From Laccaria trichodermophora (Eukaryota > Basidiomycota > Agaricomycetes > Agaricales > Hydnangiaceae), in the NCBI GenBank assembly GCA_018417955.1, contig JACTVC010000001.1:4154001-4218000 (forward strand): a DNA stretch of 64,000 nt, given 5' to 3'. Below the pieces are notes generated by a model. That model made no database searches. It was not told where the DNA came from and saw only the letters and a program-made list of their open reading frames with translations. This document shows, piece after piece, positions 58,693-64,000 of this stretch; the first letter of the stretch is position 1, and every line of letters starts with the position of its first letter. A program made the position numbers and the translations under genes.

Positions 58693-61023
58693 ATGTCAAG
58701 CGACGCGGAGCTAGAAGCTGAAGCGGAGAGGGAACGCGACCGTAGTCGCAGAGAAGCAGAAGCTATACTTAGACGGGAGGCTCAACAGAGGAGGCTCGTT
58801 GAAGACCGTGTGCTGTCCATGATGGAGAGCACAAAGTCGCTCCCTCCACCGCCCTCTAGGTCTCAAACTATGCCTAACCCGCCGTCTCCGTCTAATTCGC
58901 AGAAAGAGTCGGGTGGTAGTTGGTGGTCTGCTGCGAAGAATAGGCTCACGCCTACGAAAGACCCTCCGACGCCTGCTCAGCAAATTATATTGTACGCAAA
59001 GGCGAGGGATAAGGATAACAAGAAGAACGCCAAAGGCAAGGAGAAAGAGAAAGAGAAAGAATGGCCCGCAAACGCCCAAGGCAAATTTACCGATCCAGCA
59101 TTCGTAAACCTCAACATTCCAACAACACCCGTTCGACGCGTCCCCGTACCTTCTTCTTCCCCATCCTCGCCTACTCCTTCTCGTCCAAGTCTCTCGAATA
59201 TGCCACCCAACCTGACGCCTTCTCCCATGCGTACAACCGATACGTTGTCTTCCTCCCCTTCTCGCGAGGCTCCACCTTTGTACGCACAGTTCACACCTCA
59301 AGGAACGCTAGACGTACCAGGCACACTCCTCACGATAGCCAAACGCTTTGAGAAGCTTGAGAAATGGACCGTGGGTCATGTTAGGGCTTTGGAGGATCGG
59401 ATGAACGATGTCGAGAGATGGTTAGTCAATAAGGAAGAAGAGAAAGAGAAGGAAAAAGAGAAGGAGAAGGAGAAGGAATCCGATTCCGAGTCGCTAAGAC
59501 ACGCAGGTCCGACGGACAACATGAAAGATGAGATCCACGACCTCCGAGACGAAGTTGTTGAGCTCCAAGGCCGATTAGGCGAGCTAGGTCGGGAGATGGC
59601 GAAAATTGCGACCGCCCCCAATAATCTTTCTGCGGGACCTAGAACGCAATCTGCCGCTGTATCTGTAGCACCACAAACCACTTCCTCCATCATCACGCAC
59701 TCGCAAGCGACTTCTTCCATTGCCACGCACTTCACAGGGTCTCCGTCAGCACCCAGCATGCCCATCCACCATCCCAGGTCATCCAGCACCACTGCGAGAG
59801 AATCTACAAGTCCTCCCATGACTTCGAAGAGGAGAGAGTCAGGCACGAGGTTACCGTACCCTGCGGGAGATTATTCTTCCCCGCCAGATACGTTCTCTCC
59901 TAGTAACTCTCCACCATCGTCAATTAGTTCCGCTATGAGGCCTTTATCTACGGCCATTTCGGGGTTACCCCTCCATTCATCCTCAGGACTGGGTACACTA
60001 CCGGGTGCTTCATATTCTACCACCTCTCTTTCCTCGTTGGCTTCGGGTACGGGTAGGCCGCCATCCCCGCCTGCTCAACCCAAGTTCGCTCCTGCCTCTG
60101 CTTCTGCTAATCGAACGGCCAGCCCAACGCCCGCTCCAGCGAAAGGACGAGGAACACAACAAGGTTTGCCACCACCCCCGAAATCGGGTGCTGGGAAAAG
60201 ACAAACGAGTGTAAGCCCCACGCCGAGGAAACGGTACACCGTTGTGCTTGGAGGGCCGATAACTGCGCCGCCTGACGAGGATGAGTTTTCCTCGAACGCT
60301 GCTTCCTTGTTCTATACCACTGCCGCCAATACCGCCGCCAATACCAATGCGAATATCAATACCAATACCCATACGGATCCGCCTTCTACTGCTCCTTTAT
60401 TGAAAAGGGTAGGCACACCACGGTCCTACTCCCGTGTAATGGGGGGGTCATTTTCCGTTTCTCCCTTAGGGGACGATGACGACGACAAGAAGAAGGAGGA
60501 GGAAGGCGCAGGTGAATTCGGAGAAGGTGAAGAAACGATCGGCAAATCTTCCGGTATCAAGCTCAAGAACGCGAATGGCAGTCTGTCTTCCACCGCGTCA
60601 AACTCGATATCACCTGGTGGACCTGGGGGTGGCGATTACAAATCCACAGCCACGACTTCCCCATCACCATCCACTCGTCGGATCAGGGCACAGAGCGCGT
60701 ATGGGTACGCTAGCCTCCTCCCTCCCCAGACTCCATTACAGACTCCTACCATGGGGACCACCGCGCCGCTAAAGCCGAAGTTGAGGTCCCGCTCTTCTGA
60801 ACGACTTTCCTCTGGTACCAGCTCCATTGGGACGGGAGACGGAATGATAAGCGGTGGTCTTGGAGGAGGGGGGACCAAGTTCGTGGACCCCTTGTTGTTG
60901 AGGAGGCACCAGCAAAGTCAAGAGGGGTTACAGGTGAAAATGCCGATGCCGAAGCCGGTGGGGAAGGTTCCGATTGGGCAGTTGGTTGCGTTTTTTGATG
61001 GGGAGAAGGGGGGGAGGACGTAG
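58693..61023 (+). CDS. 776-residue disordered coiled-coil protein, unknown function
   Basis: Single uninterrupted frame. Residues 1-45 form a highly charged helix (ELEAEAERERDRSRREAEAI). Residues 60-200 are Ser/Pro/Lys-rich. Residues about 215-310 hold a coiled-coil-like stretch (TIAKRFEKLEKWTVGHVRAL, then an EKEKEKEKE run and MKDEIHDLRDEVVELQGRLG). Residues 320-740 are Ser/Thr/Pro-rich, with an acidic DDDDDKKKEEE patch. The C-terminus KVPIGQLVAFFDGEKGG is the most protein-like motif and is also preserved in the decayed paralogue. A TGA at 58681-58683, in frame and just upstream, matches a CGA in the left copy. The ancestral protein may therefore have started further upstream, and this ORF may be N-terminally shortened. 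I do not recognise the family; cytoskeletal or scaffold roles would be speculation. Confidence 0.75.
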   Translation: MSSDAELEAEAERERDRSRREAEAILRREAQQRRLVEDRVLSMMESTKSLPPPPSRSQTMPNPPSPSNSQKESGGSWWSAAKNRLTPTKDPPTPAQQIILYAKARDKDNKKNAKGKEKEKEKEWPANAQGKFTDPAFVNLNIPTTPVRRVPVPSSSPSSPTPSRPSLSNMPPNLTPSPMRTTDTLSSSPSREAPPLYAQFTPQGTLDVPGTLLTIAKRFEKLEKWTVGHVRALEDRMNDVERWLVNKEEEKEKEKEKEKEKESDSESLRHAGPTDNMKDEIHDLRDEVVELQGRLGELGREMAKIATAPNNLSAGPRTQSAAVSVAPQTTSSIITHSQATSSIATHFTGSPSAPSMPIHHPRSSSTTARESTSPPMTSKRRESGTRLPYPAGDYSSPPDTFSPSNSPPSSISSAMRPLSTAISGLPLHSSSGLGTLPGASYSTTSLSSLASGTGRPPSPPAQPKFAPASASANRTASPTPAPAKGRGTQQGLPPPPKSGAGKRQTSVSPTPRKRYTVVLGGPITAPPDEDEFSSNAASLFYTTAANTAANTNANINTNTHTDPPSTAPLLKRVGTPRSYSRVMGGSFSVSPLGDDDDDKKKEEEGAGEFGEGEETIGKSSGIKLKNANGSLSSTASNSISPGGPGGGDYKSTATTSPSPSTRRIRAQSAYGYASLLPPQTPLQTPTMGTTAPLKPKLRSRSSERLSSGTSSIGTGDGMISGGLGGGGTKFVDPLLLRRHQQSQEGLQVKMPMPKPVGKVPIGQLVAFFDGEKGGRT

Positions 61024-62285
61024 GGTTGGCTTGTTGGAAGGGTTTCTTTTTTTTTTTTTTTTTTGAAGTGGGATGGATGGAGGAATGGAAGGGAAGATTG
61101 TTGTAATGTAGGAGGGAGAGAGCCTGATGGGTATGGATCTGGAATGACTGATATGCTATGTACATCTGACTTGCTTTACTTATACCCTCCCAATGATATG
61201 AGAGTACTGATGCTTGGTTTTCATGTTACTTCAGTTTTTTTCTACTTGAATGCCTTTTTTTGTATATTATATCTGTGTCTTGATGATGTGTTGTATTTTA
61301 AGTTGGTGATACAGTCATCAACCGGTCAATGACACAAAACAGTTTTACTCCACCATTTTTGCTCGCATCTCTTAGTAATTTTATGTCATTGTAAGGGAAT
61401 ACTATATCATTATGACTGTGCTTTTTTTGAAGCAACAGCCTCTCTTGAACTCCTTAAAAGCTCTATTCATTGGTTTTGATCAGGCTTCAACAATTCCACT
61501 ACCCTGATCTGGCAACAACCTCATGAAGACTGAGATTTGTTTTGACAATCCTCCAATACAAACTACAAAGGGTACAACAATCAAAATTTATCTAGAGTGT
61601 AGGGGCTTGTCTGGACTGTCAGCGAGGAAAAGGTGTGAAACGACGTTAAGTTAGATAACTAAATGTGACAGAGTTTGTGACACATCCGAATTAGGTTTAC
61701 TCATCAAATGAAAATCTTTCCTCTGCCTCGCCTCAGCTGACAGCCTAAAATGCATGGATGACCTCTGTTTAGTTCTTGAGAACTCCAGGTGCACTAACAT
61801 GAGTTCCTTGAGGAAGATATTTCTCAGATGTAAGTTAAAACAAATCTTGATGCCATATCCCAATCAAGTAACCTGCAAGGGGGTGCCGGCATTGAAAAAA
61901 AAGACCCGGGGTTGATTTTTTTTAAAGGCAACCTTGAGGTGGACTAACTAACTAATGTAATCAGGAACATGTCTATATATAGTAATATGACATCATTTGT
62001 GAGCACTCTCACTGTGTCTTGCATGAGTCATGCAGGCATAATTCTGGGTGCTTGCACATGTTCCACACTTTTAGATGGAACTAGACAAATAACGTGAGTT
62101 GGAAAATCACTCAGTTCTCATAATACAATGTACTTACCCAGTGTTTCTCACACACCTTGTTTGCATATGAGAATTTGATGAGGATACACAGCTACCACAA
62201 TCTGGACAGATTGCAAAGCCCTCTGCATCAAGAACAGCTGGCTCCATCTCAATGGTGTGATACATAGAATGTGTGAAACCAGGCT
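61024..62285. other. 3' flank of the gene, then no recognisable feature
   Basis: 61024-61310 matches the left copy (3' UTR-like) and holds a run of about 17 T at 61047-61064. From 61330 to 62285 I see no gene or repeat boundary. Confidence 0.5.
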
Positions 62286-63060
62286 GGTGGTAACCACTTT
62301 TATGATAAATCTATGCCATTGCCACATAAGCCACTGTGTATAATGCCACACCCTTCAATGAAAGGTCTCATTAGGTTATACATATCTTTCATTCATTAAA
62401 ATGTCACATACTTTCATTTCATCTCAGTCCTCAGCCATTTCATTAACTGATTTCATTATATCTCATTACTGTTCCCTTTGTCATTTCATTGTTTATTTCA
62501 TATGATTACTACTGCTTTCAGTGAATTTTTCATTACTGTAGCTTGGGAATTTCATTGTCAATTTCATATTCACTCCCTGGCCCTTCAATGAATTTTTTAT
62601 TCCCATACCTCAGTAGATTGCATTGTGAATCTCATATCTATCCCCTGCCAATTTCAGTGAAATTTTCATTATTGTAGCTTGGGAATTTCATTGTCAATTT
62701 CATATTCACTCCCTGACCCTTCAATAAATTTTTCATTCCCATACCTCAGCAGATTTCATTGGGAATTTCATAAATATTTCCTGGCCCTTTCAATCAATTT
62801 TTCATTCCATACCTCTGTAGATTTCATTGTGAATTTCATATTCACTGCCCGACCCTTCAATAATTTTTTCATTCCCATACCTCAGCAGATTTCATTGGGA
62901 ATTTCATAAATATCTCCTGGCCCTTTCAATCAATTTTTCATTCCATACCTCTGTAGATTTCATTGTGAATTTCATATTTATTCCCAGCTCCTTTCAATGA
63001 GATTTTCATTCATGTTGCTTGGAGGATTTCATTGGGATGGGTTTTTTTTTTTCCATGAAA
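62286..63060. repeat. Diverged solo FB1-like arm with TTTCATTG minisatellite
   Basis: It starts GGTAACCACTTTTATGATAAA, like the FB1 left end (GGCTACCACTTTTATGATAA), then has CACTGTGTATAATGCCA where FB1 has GCTGTGTGTAAAATGCCA. Next comes an array rich in ATTTCATTGTGAATTTCATA. No inverted partner is present in the window. Confidence 0.65.
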
Positions 63061-63114
63061 GGAAGTGTAGGCAATTTAATAGAAATCTATTCAAAGTGCT
63101 ATTCTGAATGTGCC

Positions 63115-64000
63115 CTAATCAAAGTCTACTATATCATTTATATCCAAGTCACCTGTATCAGACCTGTTGTCATCCTTATCTAATTCTGCGTCATCCTCCT
63201 GCTCATCCTCAGATGCTGAAGCATCATGTGTTGGATTTTTTGGGCAGACTTCATACTTACTACTCCATGTTGGTGTGATCCCATGTTTCTTCATAATTGG
63301 GAGCCAATAGACCACACACCAAGCTGCCATACACAGGCAGAGACATGCCTGTTTGTGAGCATACGCCCCAACACCACTCTGGAGTGAAGGCTCAAGACCT
63401 TGCCTTTGACTAGCTTGTTCCAACCACCATGCAGATCTCCACTCAAAAAAGCGAGCACCTGCCACATCTCCTCTTGAATTATCTGGAGTTCCTCCCTCCA
63501 CCGACACATGCGTGCACATGTTTGAGCCCATTCTGCTTGCATACTATGGTTGAACTCATCCTCCATCTGATTATCATCCTTCTCTTGACTGGAACGCTGT
63601 GGCACCAGCCAGATCCACAACATTTCAAAGTGGCCCCTCAAAGTCCTAGTATCTTCTATGTTGTCTATGTCTCTACCTGGACCCTGCACGTTGTTGTCCT
63701 TCAGCTCCAAGTTTAGTCACTCTCTCCAAGACCCATTTGGATCGAGAGCCATTAGAGCATTGCAAGCAACATGATAATGGTTTACTGAATACTGTAGTTT
63801 TTGCTGCATCCGATTATAATTGTCAAGCATCTGTGTATTTGGCCGGTTTCCAGTTCCTGAAACATTAAGCTTCTTGAACTCCCAAAAGCCTTGAATGATT
63901 TGACGTAAGCAGCAAACATCGGCAAGGGCATTGTCAGCCTGCGCTTTGTGCAAATGGTGCTCAGCATCATGTACTTCTTTGAGCTCCAGGTGCTCGCGAA
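63115..64000 (-). pseudogene. C-terminal part of a KDZ-type transposase, running off the right edge
   Basis: Minus-strand fragments: LADVCCLRQIIQGFWEFKKL (from beyond 64000 to 63720), then a TGA at 63717-63719. The same frame continues with HFEMLWIWLVPQRSSQEKDD, then a frameshift at a T-run near 63450. After that come FFEWRSAWWLEQAS and AYAHKQACLCLCMAAWCVVY, ending in a very acidic tail. The order (charged helix, W-rich segment, R/E-rich helix, AYAHKQA-like motif, C-terminal tail) resembles the C-terminal region of basidiomycete KDZ transposases as I know them. The N-terminal zinc cluster and catalytic core would lie outside the window. Confidence 0.6.

Overview
The window reads as a repeat-choked segment of a basidiomycete (Agaricomycetes-type) nuclear genome. 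Evidence: short 40-66 nt GT-AG introns, KDZ transposons with CxC5/CxC6-type zinc domains, a Ty3/Gypsy element whose LTR starts TGTAACGG, and a NACHT-ankyrin NLR-like gene. I cannot name the species. All calls come from reading the sequence; no search was run.

Layout. About 0.1-4.9 kb and 55.6-61.3 kb are two copies of one non-transposon block. The right copy keeps a 776-codon ORF of unknown function; the left copy is a pseudogene with its upstream segments in a different order. From 5 to 13.8 kb lie palindromic MITEs, a hAT-like MITE, a non-autonomous KDZ element with a perfect 8-bp target duplication, tRNA-derived SINEs and minisatellites. From 13.8 to 26 kb lie a KDZ transposon with a mutated DDE transposase, a 3'-truncated Gypsy element on the minus strand (5' LTR, PBS, gag, protease, RT), a second KDZ fragment and an unknown transposon-associated ORF. 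From 27.8 to 48.1 kb three giant inverted repeats follow one another, with arms of about 2 kb. At least two of them (27.86-32.90 and 43.24-48.06 kb) share a core and look like members of one foldback-type family whose arms are built of different tandem repeats. From 50.0 to 54.5 kb is the best host gene, a minus-strand NACHT-ankyrin STAND protein whose P-loop is encoded by a 25-nt microexon. The right edge holds a diverged foldback-arm-like minisatellite and the C-terminal part of another KDZ transposase.

Main points. (1) The foldback family: long inverted arms, interchangeable minisatellites, arrays of 32-bp hairpins, and a 7-bp candidate target duplication on one member. (2) Eleven of eleven premature stops that I could place in the frames of transposon ORFs are TGA, as expected from CGA-to-TGA deamination. 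(3) The NLR gene has a microexon P-loop and about 18 near-identical ankyrin repeats. (4) A repeat family called 'element X' here carries a stem whose two strands change together between copies. (5) Nested insertions can be dated relative to each other because uninterrupted paralogous sites lie in the same window.
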